The notes beneath the pieces are model-generated. The model was not told the DNA's origin and did no database searches. It saw nothing but the letters and a program-made list of their open reading frames with translations. Positions 1-8,858 of a DNA stretch of 64,000 nt are shown here, piece after piece (within the stretch, counting starts at the first letter, position 1; each line of letters opens with the position of its first letter). The stretch comes from Coriobacteriales bacterium OH1046 (GTDB taxonomy: Bacteria > Actinomycetota > Coriobacteriia > Coriobacteriales > Atopobiaceae): contig RQYE01000002.1 in the NCBI GenBank assembly GCA_004010535.1, positions 227,854-291,853 of the forward strand, written 5' to 3'. The translations under genes were made by a program, and so were the position numbers.

Positions 1-402
1 ACCCAGCTCATCAACAAGGTCCTGCTCGACGGCAAGAAGTCCGTCGCCGAGCGCATCGTCTACGGCGCCTTCGATATCGTCGCCGCCAAGACGGGCGAGG
101 ATCCCCTTACCCTGTTCAAGAAGGCCATGGACAACGTGCGTCCCACCGTCGAGCTCAAGCCGCGCCGCGTCGGCGGTGCTACCTACCAGGTCCCCATGGA
201 GGTCAACTCCCGCCGCTCCACCACGCTTGCCATCCGCTGGATGGTCAACTTCAGCCGTGCCCGCAAGGAGAAGACCATGGCCGAGCGCCTGGCCAACGAG
301 ATCATCGATGCCTCCAACGGCGTCGGCGCATCCGTCAAGCGCCGCGAGGACGTCTTCAAGATGGCCGAGGCCAACCGAGCCTTCGCCCACTACCGCTATT
401 AA
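1..402 (+). CDS. rpsG: 30S ribosomal protein S7, 5' end missing
   Basis: The window opens inside this gene, in frame from base 1, leaving 133 residues of about 156. S7 binds the 3' major domain of 16S rRNA and nucleates assembly of the 30S head. The visible part contains the conserved stretches [20 protein letters not shown] and the C-terminal FAHYRY ending. fusA starts 19 bp downstream, the usual str-operon order; rpsL would be expected upstream, outside the window. Confidence 0.97.
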   Translation, partial: TQLINKVLLDGKKSVAERIVYGAFDIVAAKTGEDPLTLFKKAMDNVRPTVELKPRRVGGATYQVPMEVNSRRSTTLAIRWMVNFSRARKEKTMAERLANEIIDASNGVGASVKRREDVFKMAEANRAFAHYRY

Positions 403-421
403 GCCCACGAGGTAGCTCAAT

Positions 422-2515
422 ATGGCAAAAATCAAGTACAAGCTCGAGAACCTCCGCAATATCGGCATCATGGCCCATATCGATGCCGGTAAGACGACGA
501 CCACCGAGCGCATCCTCTACTACACCGGCAAGACCCATAAGATCGGCGAGGTCCACGACGGTGCGGCGACCATGGACTGGATGGTCCAGGAGCAGGAGCG
601 CGGCGTGACCATAACCTCCGCAGCCACCACCTGCTTCTGGGGCGATCACGTCATCCAGATCATCGACACCCCGGGCCACGTGGACTTCACGGCCGAGGTC
701 GAGCGCTGCCTGCGCGTCCTCGACGGTGCCGTTGCCGTCTTCGATGCCGTCGCCGGCGTCCAGCCCCAGTCCGAGACCGTGTGGCGCCAAGCCACCAAGT
801 ACAGCGTGCCCCGCATCGCCTTCATCAACAAGTACGACCGCATCGGCGCCGACTTTTTCCGTGCCATCGAGACCATGAAGGACCGCTTGGGGGCCAACGC
901 CATCGCCGCCCAGATACCCATGGGTTCCGAGAACAACTTCTGGGGCCTTATCGACCTCGTCACCATGGAGGCGTGGGATTTCAAGGAAGACGCCAAGGGG
1001 ATGATCTATCCCGAGAAGCTGGATGCCGTCCCCGCCGATTTCGCCGACCTTGCCGCCGAGAAGCGCGAGGAGCTGCTGGATGCAGCCTCGAATTTCTCCG
1101 ATGAGGTCATGGAGGCCGTGCTCTCCGATGAGGAGGTGCCCCTCGACGTGCTCAAGGCCGCCATCCGCACCGGCGTCATATCCGGTGAGATCAACCCCGT
1201 CTTCGTGGGGTCCGCCTATAAGAACAAGGGCATCCAGGAGCTGCTCGACGCCGTCGTCGACTATCTTCCCAGCCCGCTCGACGTGCCCGAGGTCGACGGC
1301 CTCACCCTCAAGGGTGCCGACGACGTCCGCCATGCCGATCCCAAGGAGCCCTTCTCGGCGCTCGCCTTCAAGATCATGACCGACCCGTATGTGGGCAAGC
1401 TCACCTACATCCGCGTCTACTCCGGCCAAGCAGAGGCCGGCAGCTACGTCTACAACTCCACCAAGGACGGCCGCGAGCGCTTGGGGCGTATCCTCGAGAT
1501 GAACGCGAATGACCGCGTCGATCGCGAGGAGTGCTCCGCCGGCGATATCGTCGCGTGCGTGGGCCTCAAGAACACCACCACCGGCGATACCCTCTGCGAT
1601 GAGAAGCACCCCATTATCCTCGAGTCCATCAAGTTCGCCGATCCGGTCATCGACGTCGCCGTCGAGCCCAAGACCAAGGCCGAGCAGGAGAAGATGAGCG
1701 TCGGTCTCGCCAAGCTGGCGGAGGAGGACCCCACCTTCCAGGTCCACACCGATCAGGAGACCGGCCAGACCATCATCGCCGGCATGGGCGAGCTGCACCT
1801 CGAGATCATCGTCGACCGCCTGCGCCGCGAGTTCAAGGTCGAGTGCAACGTGGGCAAGCCCCAGGTCGCCTACCGCGAGACCGCAGGCCGTGCCGTCAAC
1901 CACGTCGAGGGCAAGTTCGTACGCCAGTCCGGCGGTCGCGGCCAGTACGGCCACGCGGTCATCGACATCGAGCCCAACGAGGCCGGCAAGGGTTACGAGT
2001 TCGAGAACGCCATCGTGGGCGGCGTCATCCCCAAGGAGTACATCCCCTCGATCGACAAGGGCATCCAGGAGGCGCTGGAGAGCGGCGTCATCGCGGGCTA
2101 CCCGGTGGTCGATGTCAAGGTCAAGCTCGTCGACGGCTCCTACCACGAGGTCGACTCCTCCGAGGCCGCCTTCAAGATCGCCGGTTCCATGGCCATCAAA
2201 GAGGCCCTGCGCAAGTCCGATCCCGTCCTCCTCGAGCCGATGGAGGCCGTCGAGGTCGAGACCCCCGAGCAGTACATGGGCGATGTCATGGGCAACCTCT
2301 CGAGCCGCCGCGGCAAGATCGAGGGCATGGAGGATCGCCGCGACACCAAGGTCATCAAGGCCAAGGTGCCTTTGGGCGAGATGTTCGGCTATGCGACCGA
2401 TCTCCGCTCCCAGACGCAGGGTCGCGCGAGCTATACCATGCAGTTCGACTGCTACGAGCCGGTTCCCAAGGCAGTCCGAGAAGAGATCGTCGCCAAGCAC
2501 GGCGGCATCGCCTAA
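422..2515 (+). CDS. fusA: Elongation factor G
   Basis: This is the translocation GTPase that moves tRNAs and mRNA through the ribosome and, with RRF, recycles ribosomes. The 697 residues are full length. GTPase motifs are G1 AHIDAGKT at residues 18-25, G3 DTPGH at 82-86 and G4 NKYD at 136-139; domains II to V follow without gaps. It sits 19 bp after rpsG and 48 bp before rpsJ. In many bacteria a tuf gene lies between fusA and rpsJ; here it is absent. The long open frame antisense to it is a GC-rich codon shadow. Confidence 0.99.
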   Translation: MAKIKYKLENLRNIGIMAHIDAGKTTTTERILYYTGKTHKIGEVHDGAATMDWMVQEQERGVTITSAATTCFWGDHVIQIIDTPGHVDFTAEVERCLRVLDGAVAVFDAVAGVQPQSETVWRQATKYSVPRIAFINKYDRIGADFFRAIETMKDRLGANAIAAQIPMGSENNFWGLIDLVTMEAWDFKEDAKGMIYPEKLDAVPADFADLAAEKREELLDAASNFSDEVMEAVLSDEEVPLDVLKAAIRTGVISGEINPVFVGSAYKNKGIQELLDAVVDYLPSPLDVPEVDGLTLKGADDVRHADPKEPFSALAFKIMTDPYVGKLTYIRVYSGQAEAGSYVYNSTKDGRERLGRILEMNANDRVDREECSAGDIVACVGLKNTTTGDTLCDEKHPIILESIKFADPVIDVAVEPKTKAEQEKMSVGLAKLAEEDPTFQVHTDQETGQTIIAGMGELHLEIIVDRLRREFKVECNVGKPQVAYRETAGRAVNHVEGKFVRQSGGRGQYGHAVIDIEPNEAGKGYEFENAIVGGVIPKEYIPSIDKGIQEALESGVIAGYPVVDVKVKLVDGSYHEVDSSEAAFKIAGSMAIKEALRKSDPVLLEPMEAVEVETPEQYMGDVMGNLSSRRGKIEGMEDRRDTKVIKAKVPLGEMFGYATDLRSQTQGRASYTMQFDCYEPVPKAVREEIVAKHGGIA

Positions 2516-2563
2516 GTTGTAGCCCAAGGCGTGGAGACACGCACGATAACGGAGGTTTTGAAA

Positions 2564-2872
2564 GTGTCAAACCAGAAGATCAGGATTCGTCTCAAGGGCT
2601 ATGACCATGAGGTTGTCGATCAGTCCTCGAAGCTCATCGTCGATACCGCCCTCAAGACCGGCGCCCGCGTGTCAGGCCCCATCCCCCTGCCCACCGAGCG
2701 CAACCTCTATACCGTGATCCGCTCGCCGCACAAGTACAAGGATTCCCGCGAGGAGTTCGAGATGCGCACCCATAAGCGTCTCATCGACATCCTCGATCCC
2801 TCCAGCTCCACGGTCGACTCGCTCATGCGCCTCGATCTCCCCGCCGGCGTCGATATCGAGATCAAGCTCTAA
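2564..2872 (+). CDS. rpsJ: 30S ribosomal protein S10
   Basis: S10 is a 30S head protein and, in many bacteria, a NusB partner in antitermination. I use the GTG at 2564, giving 102 residues beginning [17 protein letters not shown]. It has a GGAGG at 2551-2555 with 8-bp spacing and matches the family N-terminus; the in-frame GTG at 2531 adds 11 residues not found in S10. It lies 48 bp after fusA and is closed by a strong terminator, so here S10 belongs to the str transcript rather than leading the S10 operon. Confidence 0.97.
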   Translation: MSNQKIRIRLKGYDHEVVDQSSKLIVDTALKTGARVSGPIPLPTERNLYTVIRSPHKYKDSREEFEMRTHKRLIDILDPSSSTVDSLMRLDLPAGVDIEIKL

Positions 2873-2894
2873 GCTTTCCCGCAGCAGGCAACGC

Positions 2895-2928
2895 AAACGC
2901 CTCCGGCCCTCGGGCCGGGGGCGTTTTT
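2895..2928 (+). terminator. Rho-independent terminator after rpsJ
   Basis: A GC-rich stem (AACGCC..CGGCCC paired with GGGCCGGGGGCGTT) has a short loop and ends in TTTTT. It begins 22 bp after the rpsJ stop and physically separates rpsJ from rplC. Confidence 0.9.
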
Positions 2929-2954
2929 GCAGCGCGGAAGCGTACGCTTCGCAC

Positions 2955-3034
2955 GAACATCCCGGCATGATCGCGAACATCACCGGGGTGATCGCGAACA
3001 TATGTGGTGTGTTCATGAACACGGCGGGATGTTC
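2955..3034 (+). repeat. Family-1 palindromic array, copy A
   Basis: This 80-bp element has GAAC at offsets 0, +20 and +41 (2955, 2975, 2996) and GATC/GTTC at +35, +56 and +76 (2990, 3011, 3031). An extra GAAC at 3017 mirrors a GATC at 2969. Units read GAACATC-N-CCGG-N-ATGATCGC. It lies in the 299-bp gap between rpsJ and the next gene. The same offsets recur at 4092, 5705, 22865 and 38567. I recognise no named repeat here. Confidence 0.85.
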
Positions 3035-3171
3035 GAAAAGAGTGCTTCGCAGGTCCTCGAAAGCGCTGCCTGTGCATCCTCTTGCAGCCCGCCCGCCAGT
3101 TGATAACTGGATGCCAGCTATCCGAAAAACCCGTCTGATACGATTTCCTCCCCATCGAACGAGGAGGTAGG

Positions 3172-4107
3172 ATGCACGCGGTGATCAGCCATTCCAGCGC
3201 GCTGATGTTTCTCGATCAGTGCTCGCGCCTCGTGCCATTTCCTGCGTTCAGGACCCAGGTCGTAGCTTTCGGCGATCCGATCGGGGCATGTGCGCACACG
3301 AAGAGGGAGCTTGCTGCGTTCCACCTTGATCGCTTCAGGCGCATGGGCAGGGATACCGACGTCCTTGTCCCCACGTTCAGGCAGAATAAACGGGTCGCAG
3401 GATATGTCCATCATGCCGCCGGCGGCAAGCTGCCGAAGGGGTCGTTGCTCGATGCGGGCGGGGGCGTGCTCGTGTGCTCGGCTCCGCTCGTGTTCGTGCA
3501 GCTGTGCCGGAGTCTTCCGTTGCTGCGTTGCATCAAGCTGGGCCACTTCATCTGCGGCACGTATTCCAAGGAGCCGAGCGTGCCGAGCGGCGTGGTAGAC
3601 CGGTACCCGCTCGCGGCAAAAGCGGAGCTCGAGGAATTTGTCCGCAAGGCGCATCATCTGCGCGGTTCCCGCAATGCCGCTGCGGCGCTCCCGTGGGTGC
3701 TGGAAGGCGCAGCATCGCCGAAGGAAACCGAGCTCGCCCTGCCGTTTTATCTGCCCGAGCATCTGGGCGGATACGCTTTCATCCCCCCGGAGATGAACTA
3801 TGGGGAGCGGCTCTCCGAGGCAGCTGGGAAGATCGAAGGTTCGGTCAACGCGGCCATCGATGTGTATTGGCCTGGGCAGAAGATCGGGTTCGAATACACG
3901 AGCTATGCCGAGCACGGCGACCCGCATAAAATCGGCGAGGACGAGCGGCGAAAGCTGGCGCTGCAAACCATGGACGTCCGTCTTGAGCTGGTGACCAACC
4001 AGCAACTCATAGATGATAGGCAGCTCATGGCCCTTGCGCAGCTGCTGGCAAACTACGGTGTTCCGAAAGCCGTTTCGGCGGATGCCGAAACGAACATCCC
4101 GGCATGA
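3172..4107 (+). CDS. Orphan PD-(D/E)XK-like (DUF559/AbiEi-C-like) protein
   Basis: A 311-residue protein with GAGGAGG directly before the ATG. Visible blocks are a SAPLVFVQLCRSLPL motif with HFICGTYS (about residues 103-132), HLRGSRNAAAALPW (162-175), SPKETELALPFYLPEHLGGY (182-201) and a C-terminal IDVYWP..KIGFEY..EH..KIGEDERR..L block with D230 and E241. That last block resembles the DUF559/AbiEi C-terminal nuclease-like fold, with D and E in the metal-site positions; a lysine at the third position is not obvious. The family role is unknown. No partner antitoxin, methylase or helicase is adjacent. A paralogue lies at 62737-63645. Array A is upstream, and array B overlaps the last codons. Confidence 0.7.
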   Translation: MHAVISHSSALMFLDQCSRLVPFPAFRTQVVAFGDPIGACAHTKRELAAFHLDRFRRMGRDTDVLVPTFRQNKRVAGYVHHAAGGKLPKGSLLDAGGGVLVCSAPLVFVQLCRSLPLLRCIKLGHFICGTYSKEPSVPSGVVDRYPLAAKAELEEFVRKAHHLRGSRNAAAALPWVLEGAASPKETELALPFYLPEHLGGYAFIPPEMNYGERLSEAAGKIEGSVNAAIDVYWPGQKIGFEYTSYAEHGDPHKIGEDERRKLALQTMDVRLELVTNQQLIDDRQLMALAQLLANYGVPKAVSADAETNIPA

Positions 4108-4171
4108 TCGCGAACATCTCCGGGATGTTCGCGAACACCCCCATGATGTTTGTGTGAGGATCGGGATGTTC
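4092..4171 (+). repeat. Family-1 palindromic array, copy B
   Basis: GAAC at 4092, 4112 and 4133; GTTC or GTTT at 4127, 4148 and 4168. This copy is the most symmetric: every forward half-site has a mirror around 4131.5, and the centre is the perfect palindrome GTTCGCGAAC at 4127-4136. The first 16 bases are coding (the last codons and stop of the nuclease-like gene), so the array abuts its 3' end. Confidence 0.85.
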
Positions 4172-4201
4172 GTGTTGAGCAATACTCTGGCTGCCCGTTC
4201 C

Positions 4202-4801
4202 TTACCAGCTCACGCCCTCCCACAGCGAGAAGAGATAGCTCTCGTCGAGCATGATGCCGCCTTCGCGGATGCTGGGCTCGGCGACGATGATCTCGAGCGC
4301 ATTGCCCTCATCGACCTGGATGGCTGAGACGTAGAACATGTTGGGGCGATCGTACTCGTCGTCGAAGCGGTACCAGCCCCAGAGCACCTCGTGGCCGTTG
4401 ACGGTCGTGCACATGAGCCCGCTCGTCTCGATGTCGGTGTAACGGCTGCCGAAGAGGCGGCTTCCCACGATATTGTCGGTATCGAGCTGGTAGAGAAGGT
4501 ATTTCTCGGCATCGTCGGAGGCGTAGGCGATGTCCACGCTGCCGCGCGCCCACAAACAGCCGATGCGCTCCTCGGCAACAGACGCGTCATCGGCAAGCGG
4601 CTCGTATTTGGCGGTTTCGAGCCAGTCGGGCAGACCCACCGTCACGTGCGGAGCCTCATCATCGTGCCACGGGACGATGATGACCGAGTCCTGAGCGGCG
4701 AGGTCGATCTCGATGGCGTTGGGCGACATGCCATCCCCGCAGGCGGCGAGCGGCAAACAGGCGAGAAGGGCTAGGGCGAGATAAAGCAGGCGCTTACGCA
4801 T
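4202..4801 (-). CDS. Hypothetical lipoprotein
   Basis: From the ATG at 4801 the protein has 199 residues: a lipoprotein signal MRKRLLYLALALLACLPLAAC with the lipobox cysteine at residue 21, then a soluble extracytoplasmic domain. The 27-bp longer open frame would put charged and polar residues ahead of the signal, so I use the internal start, preceded by a GGGAG-type ribosome site. I do not recognise the domain. It is convergent with the nuclease-like gene, and array B lies in the gap. Confidence 0.7.
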   Translation of the reverse strand: MRKRLLYLALALLACLPLAACGDGMSPNAIEIDLAAQDSVIIVPWHDDEAPHVTVGLPDWLETAKYEPLADDASVAEERIGCLWARGSVDIAYASDDAEKYLLYQLDTDNIVGSRLFGSRYTDIETSGLMCTTVNGHEVLWGWYRFDDEYDRPNMFYVSAIQVDEGNALEIIVAEPSIREGGIMLDESYLFSLWEGVSW

Positions 4802-4869
4802 GGATGCTCCCAACGGAGACGGTAACACAGCCAGTGTACGCCATCATAGATTGGTGAAAGCTCCGAGAC

Positions 4870-5088
4870 CTAGAGCCCTTCGAGCAGCTCCGAGAGCGTC
4901 AGGCCGAGGCTGGAGGCGATTTTCCTGAGCAGGTTGATGGTGGGAGCATGTTTGCCCTGCTCGATGGATGCGTAATACGTCCGATCGATGCCGGCCTGAT
5001 AGGCGAACTTCTCTTGGCTCAAGCTCGTCCGTTCAAGTCGGAGCGACTTGATGCGCTTCCCCAACGCTTGCTGAAAGACCTCGTCCAT
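4870..5088 (-). CDS. XRE-family HTH regulator (small)
   Basis: A 72-residue DNA-binding protein made almost entirely of a Cro/C1-type helix-turn-helix: ALGKRIKSLRLER, SQEKFAYQAGIDRTYYASIEQGKHAPTINLLRKIASSLG. Its size and layout resemble small autoregulators such as restriction-modification controller proteins, but no methylase or nuclease pair is beside it. The longer open frame to 5541 runs antisense through the next lipoprotein gene and is rejected. No clear Shine-Dalgarno precedes the ATG. It is divergent from the lipoprotein gene at 5185, with a palindrome at 5123 between them. Confidence 0.75.
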   Translation of the reverse strand: MDEVFQQALGKRIKSLRLERTSLSQEKFAYQAGIDRTYYASIEQGKHAPTINLLRKIASSLGLTLSELLEGL

Positions 5089-5122
5089 ACGGCGAAGTCT
5101 AAATACGCCTGCATTTTTGACA

Positions 5123-5138
5123 ACGGTACATATACCGT
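5123..5138. promoter_or_regulatory. Palindromic operator candidate between divergent genes
   Basis: ACGGTA-CATA-TACCGT, a perfect 6-bp inverted repeat with a 4-bp spacer, in an AT-rich stretch (GATATATACTTATC follows). It lies 35 bp upstream of the XRE start and 47 bp upstream of the lipoprotein start, where an autoregulator of both would bind. Confidence 0.5.
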
Positions 5139-5184
5139 AGTGATATATACTTATCAAACAGAGACGATGAAGGGATGATGACCG

Positions 5185-5646
5185 ATGAAGAAGTTCGATA
5201 GACTCCCGATTATGCTCGTTGTCCTTGCTTTGACGTTTGGAATAGCGGGTTGCAGCGATCGGGCAAACAACAGGCAAGATGAGCCGGCGGCCGTTGTCGA
5301 GCAAACCGATCCCAAGCTCGCACCGGAACCCGGATCCGATCCAGAACCAGTAGCTGCTGGGGAACGCGATGAAACATACATCCGCCCCGAGTTTCAAGAG
5401 TTCATCGATGCCTATTTGGATTTCTATCGCGAGTATGCAGAGTTCATGAAGTACTACGAAGAGCATCCTACTGATACTGATGTCCTGCTGAGGCTGGCCG
5501 ACATGATCGATCGTGAGGCAGATATGGTCCGTGTGGCTCACGAGTGGGAGGAAGATGACCTTACGAATGCCGAAGCAGCACTGCTCATTGAGGCGGAAGC
5601 CGAGATGCTCAGGATTACTGCTGATCTTATGGAAACATTGGACTAG
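5185..5646 (+). CDS. Hypothetical acidic lipoprotein
   Basis: 153 residues. A signal peptide ends in the lipobox IAGC (cysteine 23), followed by a Glu/Pro-rich linker (about 30-55) and an acidic helical domain rich in Glu, Asp and Tyr. An AAGGGATG site precedes the ATG. No domain recognised. It is divergently transcribed from the small XRE gene, so the two probably form one regulatory unit. Codon use is less GC-biased than in the flanking ribosomal genes, consistent with an acquired segment. Confidence 0.7.
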   Translation: MKKFDRLPIMLVVLALTFGIAGCSDRANNRQDEPAAVVEQTDPKLAPEPGSDPEPVAAGERDETYIRPEFQEFIDAYLDFYREYAEFMKYYEEHPTDTDVLLRLADMIDREADMVRVAHEWEEDDLTNAEAALLIEAEAEMLRITADLMETLD

Positions 5647-5704
5647 CTCTGCAATAACAGGGCTATTCCCCCTGCGCCGTGCGGGCTGGCAAGATATCCG
5701 TTAC

Positions 5705-5784
5705 AAACATCCCGGTATGATCGTGAACATCCTCTGGATGATCGTGAACATCCTCGGGATGTTCGCATTTCCCTAGGGATGATT
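5705..5784 (+). repeat. Family-1 palindromic array, copy C
   Basis: AAAC/GAAC at 5705, 5725 and 5746, with GATC, GTTC and GATT at 5740, 5761 and 5781: the same offsets as the other copies but more decayed at the outer sites. It is the third copy within 2.8 kb and sits 58 bp after the lipoprotein stop, in the 355-bp gap before rplC. Confidence 0.8.
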
Positions 5785-5860
5785 GTGGACCAGCTATTCT
5801 CAAGACACAAAACCCCGCACCAACCAAAAATCTCGAGGATACGCGCGGCTACGTGTGTTA

Positions 5861-6001
5861 ATCTAGTAAAGCTGCTCGCTCAGGGTGGGTCGTCCAGCTC
5901 TGCCACGGGCGCGCAGCACACCCGACGGATGTGGTCCGCTGGGAGCGTGCGGTAAGGGACCGCACGTAAAGGCCCATGACCACCGAAGGAAAGGACCAGG
6001 G
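5861..6001 (+). promoter_or_regulatory. Candidate promoter and structured leader of the rplC operon
   Basis: The terminator after rpsJ and the intervening genes mean rplC needs its own promoter. TAATCT at 5861-5866 is a possible -10; no good -35 is visible. The following 140 bases are GC-rich and hold a perfect 8-bp hairpin, CGTGCGGT at 5946-5953 and ACCGCACG at 5959-5966 with loop AAGGG, then GGAAAGGACC before the ATG. A ribosomal-protein-binding leader is possible but is not identified by motif. Confidence 0.4.
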
Positions 6002-6622
6002 ATGGTCAACACGATTCTCGGCCGCAAGCTGGGGATGACGCAGGTCTGGGACGAGAACGACAACGTCGTGCCCGTCACCGTCATCCAAGCCGGCCCCTGC
6101 ACGGTCTCGCAGGTGAAGACCAAAGCGACCGACGGCTACGACGCCGTCCAGATCGGTTTTGGCGAGATCAAACCCAAGCGCGTCAACAAGCCTCTCGCGG
6201 GCCACTTCAAGGCCCAGGGCGTCGAGCCCCTGCGCTACCTCCGCGAGGTGCGCGTCGAGAACGCCGAGGAGTACAAGCCCGGCGACCAGGTCACCGTGGA
6301 GATCTTCGCCGAGACCAAGGCGGTCGACGTCACCGGCACGTCCAAGGGCAAGGGCTTCCAGGGCACCATCAAGCGCTGGAATTTCTCCCGCGGCCCCATG
6401 ACGCACGGCTCCCGCAACCAGCGCCGTCCGGGTTCCATCGGCCAGTGCGCCTATCCCGCCCGCGTCCGCAAGGGCCTCCACATGGCCGGCCACATGGGCA
6501 ATGAGCGCGTTACCGTGAAGAACCTCAAGCTCGTGCGCGTCGATGCCGAGCAGAACCTCCTGCTCGTCAAGGGCGCCGTCCCCGGTGGCAAGAACGCCCT
6601 CGTCCAAGTCCATATGGCTTAA
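6002..6622 (+). CDS. rplC: 50S ribosomal protein L3
   Basis: L3 is an early assembly protein near the peptidyl transferase centre. I choose the ATG at 6002 (206 residues, starting [15 protein letters not shown]), because the longer frame from 5885 adds 39 residues of leader sequence. [22 protein letters not shown] is the conserved loop that reaches the catalytic site. First gene of a tight run: rplD starts 13 bp downstream. Confidence 0.97.
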   Translation: MVNTILGRKLGMTQVWDENDNVVPVTVIQAGPCTVSQVKTKATDGYDAVQIGFGEIKPKRVNKPLAGHFKAQGVEPLRYLREVRVENAEEYKPGDQVTVEIFAETKAVDVTGTSKGKGFQGTIKRWNFSRGPMTHGSRNQRRPGSIGQCAYPARVRKGLHMAGHMGNERVTVKNLKLVRVDAEQNLLLVKGAVPGGKNALVQVHMA

Positions 6623-6635
6623 AGGAGGGTAAGCA

Positions 6636-7262
6636 ATGGCACAGTATGAGATCAAGAACGTGGACGGCAAGAAGGCCGGATCCGCCGATCTTGCCGATGC
6701 CGTCTTCGGCATCGAGCCCAATATCCCCGTCATCCACCAGGTGATCGTCTGCCAAGACGCCTCCCTGCGTCAGGGCACCCACTCAACCAAGAACCGCCAC
6801 GAGGTCTCCGGCGGCGGCAGGAAGCCCTATCGCCAGAAGGGCACCGGCCGTGCCCGCCAGGGTTCCATCCGTGCCGGCCAGTGGACCGGCGGTGGCGCCA
6901 TCTTCGGCCCCCTGCCCCATAGCCACGCCAAGCGCATCAACAACAAGATGGTCAAGCTCGCCATGCGCTCCGTGCTCTCCGGCAAGGTCCGCGACGAGGA
7001 GCTCCATCTCATCGACAGCCTCGAGTTCGCCAAGCCCTCCACCAAGGAGGCCAAGGCCGTCCTCGAGGCCCTCGGTATCTCGGGTAAGCGCGTGACCTTG
7101 GTCGTTGCCGACGACGACATCAACACCTACCTGTCGTTCCGCAACCTTCCCAAGGTTTCCATCTTCGGCGTCTCCGAGGTCACCGCCCGCTTCCTCATCG
7201 ACAACGGCGCCCTCGTCATGTGCGCTGCTGTCGCCAAGCAGCTCGAGGAGGTGCTCGCATAA
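6636..7262 (+). CDS. rplD: 50S ribosomal protein L4
   Basis: 208 residues. L4 lines the nascent-peptide exit tunnel; the extended loop GGGRKPYRQKGTGRARQGSIR with GGGAIFGP is present. In enterobacteria L4 also represses its own operon; whether it does so here is unknown. An AAAGGAGGG site precedes the ATG. Its stop overlaps the rplW start by one base (TAATG), so the two are translationally coupled. Confidence 0.97.
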   Translation: MAQYEIKNVDGKKAGSADLADAVFGIEPNIPVIHQVIVCQDASLRQGTHSTKNRHEVSGGGRKPYRQKGTGRARQGSIRAGQWTGGGAIFGPLPHSHAKRINNKMVKLAMRSVLSGKVRDEELHLIDSLEFAKPSTKEAKAVLEALGISGKRVTLVVADDDINTYLSFRNLPKVSIFGVSEVTARFLIDNGALVMCAAVAKQLEEVLA

Positions 7263-7567
7263 TGAACTCCGCCTACAGCGTCATCATCCGCCCCATCGTC
7301 TCCGAGCGTTCCTATGACCTCATGGAGCAGGGAAAGTACACGTTCGAGGTCGCCAAGACCGCGGCTAAGGAGGAGATCGCCGAGGCTGTCGAGAAGCTCT
7401 TCGGCGTCCATGTCGTGAAGGTCAATACCATGTCGGTCAAGGGCAAGCACAAGCGCGTCCGCTACCAGACCATGGGCACCACCCGTTCGTGGAAGAAGGC
7501 TATCGTCACCCTCGCGGCTGGCGAGAGCATCGAGATCTTCGGCAACCAGCAGGTGGCCGCAGAGTAG
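7262..7567 (+). CDS. rplW: 50S ribosomal protein L23
   Basis: 101 residues from the ATG overlapping the rplD stop. L23 sits at the tunnel exit and docks trigger factor and SRP. The N-terminal IIRPIVSERSYDLMEQGKYTF signature and the VNTMSVKGKHKRVRYQTMG loop are present. A 143-bp gap with no gene follows before rplB, longer than the other gaps in this operon; I see no terminator or clear motif in it. Confidence 0.97.
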   Translation: MNSAYSVIIRPIVSERSYDLMEQGKYTFEVAKTAAKEEIAEAVEKLFGVHVVKVNTMSVKGKHKRVRYQTMGTTRSWKKAIVTLAAGESIEIFGNQQVAAE

Positions 7568-7710
7568 GTGATCCGCCCGCGCTCCGTGCGAACGGGGCTC
7601 GGGCATCTATGCCGCGCACTATGGATACGCGCGGTACCGTGGTAGTTCCGGTGTCGTCTCGCCACACCTTCGAGCGAGATGGCCAACGGAGAACAGAAGG
7701 GATTTGAGTA

Positions 7711-8553
7711 ATGGCAGTGAAGCACCTCAAGCCAACGAGCCCCGGCCGTCGTTGGCAGACGGTCTCCGATTTCGCGGAGATCACGACGGACAAGCCCGAG
7801 AAGTCGCTTCTCGAGCCCCTGCCCAAGAAGGCGGGCCGCAACAACAACGGCCGCATCACCACCCGTCACCAGGGCGGCGGCCACAAGCGCCAGTACCGCA
7901 AGATCGATTTCAAGCGCACCCATGATGACGTCCCGGCCAAGGTCGCTACCATCGAGTACGACCCCAACCGCAGCGCCCGCATCGCGCTCCTGCACTACGC
8001 AGACGGTTTCAAGGCCTATATCCTCGCTCCCGAGGGTCTCAAGGTCGGCGATACCCTCTACTCCGGCGCCTCCGGTGTCGACATCAAGCCCGGCAATGCC
8101 ATGCCCCTCTCCGAGATCCCCGTCGGCACCCTCGTGCACGCCGTGGAGTTCCAGCCCGGCAAGGGAGCGGCCCTCGCGCGTTCCGCCGGCACCTCGGTCC
8201 AGCTCATGGGCAAGGACAACGGCTATGCCGTCCTGCGCCTCCCCAGCTCCGAGCTCCGCCGCATCCTGCTCACCTGCCGTGCAACGGTGGGCGAGGTAGG
8301 CAATGCCGATCACGCCAACATCGTCGTCGGCAAGGCCGGGCGCAGCCGCTGGGCAGGCGTCCGCCCCACCGTCCGCGGCACGGTCATGAACCCGGTCGAC
8401 CACCCGCATGGCGGCGGCGAGGGCAAGAACCACACCTCCGGCCGTCCTTCCGTCACCCCGTGGGGCATCCCGACCAAGGGCAAGAAGACCCGCGATCCCA
8501 AGAAGGCGTCCAACCACCTCATCATCCGTCGTCGTAAGACGAAGACCAAGTAG
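7711..8553 (+). CDS. rplB: 50S ribosomal protein L2
   Basis: 280 residues, the usual L2 length. L2 binds domain IV of 23S rRNA, is needed for subunit association and lies close to the peptidyl transferase centre. [22 protein letters not shown] and the catalytic-region loop [13 protein letters not shown] are intact, as is the RRRKTKTK tail. rpsS starts 30 bp downstream. Confidence 0.98.
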   Translation: MAVKHLKPTSPGRRWQTVSDFAEITTDKPEKSLLEPLPKKAGRNNNGRITTRHQGGGHKRQYRKIDFKRTHDDVPAKVATIEYDPNRSARIALLHYADGFKAYILAPEGLKVGDTLYSGASGVDIKPGNAMPLSEIPVGTLVHAVEFQPGKGAALARSAGTSVQLMGKDNGYAVLRLPSSELRRILLTCRATVGEVGNADHANIVVGKAGRSRWAGVRPTVRGTVMNPVDHPHGGGEGKNHTSGRPSVTPWGIPTKGKKTRDPKKASNHLIIRRRKTKTK

Positions 8554-8583
8554 TCGGAACACGAGTGAGTGGAGAAAGATAGC

Positions 8584-8844
8584 ATGAGCAGAAGTCTCAA
8601 GAAGGGCCCGTTCGTGGAGACTCGCCTCCTCGCGCGTGTCACCGCACAGAACGAGGCCGGCACCAAGGGGGTCATCAAGACCTGGTCGCGTTCCTCGACC
8701 ATCTATCCCGAGATGGTCGGCCACACCATCGCCGTCCACGACGGCCGCAAGCATGTTCCCGTATACGTTACCGAGTCCATGGTCGGTCACAAGCTGGGCG
8801 AGTTCGCACCCACCCGCACCTTCCGCGGCCACAAGGCGAAGTAG
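8584..8844 (+). CDS. rpsS: 30S ribosomal protein S19
   Basis: 86 residues from [12 protein letters not shown]; the upstream in-frame start at 8569 would add five residues and lacks support. S19 forms the 30S head with S13 and contacts the A-site tRNA region. The C-terminal [17 protein letters not shown] is canonical. Confidence 0.97.
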   Translation: MSRSLKKGPFVETRLLARVTAQNEAGTKGVIKTWSRSSTIYPEMVGHTIAVHDGRKHVPVYVTESMVGHKLGEFAPTRTFRGHKAK

Positions 8845-8858
8845 GGAGGTAGATCCGC

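Noticed and set aside
356..2527. 723-codon open frame antisense to fusA
   Set aside because: Low-complexity Leu/Gly/Asp translation caused by GC-rich codon use in fusA; no ribosome site and no domain.
2955..3034. Family-1 array as a CRISPR array
   Set aside because: The period is only 20-21 bp, units are themselves palindromic, there are no unique spacers of normal length and no cas genes.
4870..5541. 223-residue XRE protein from the longest frame
   Set aside because: The first 151 residues are antisense to the lipoprotein gene and cross the divergent promoter; the HTH protein is complete from 5088.
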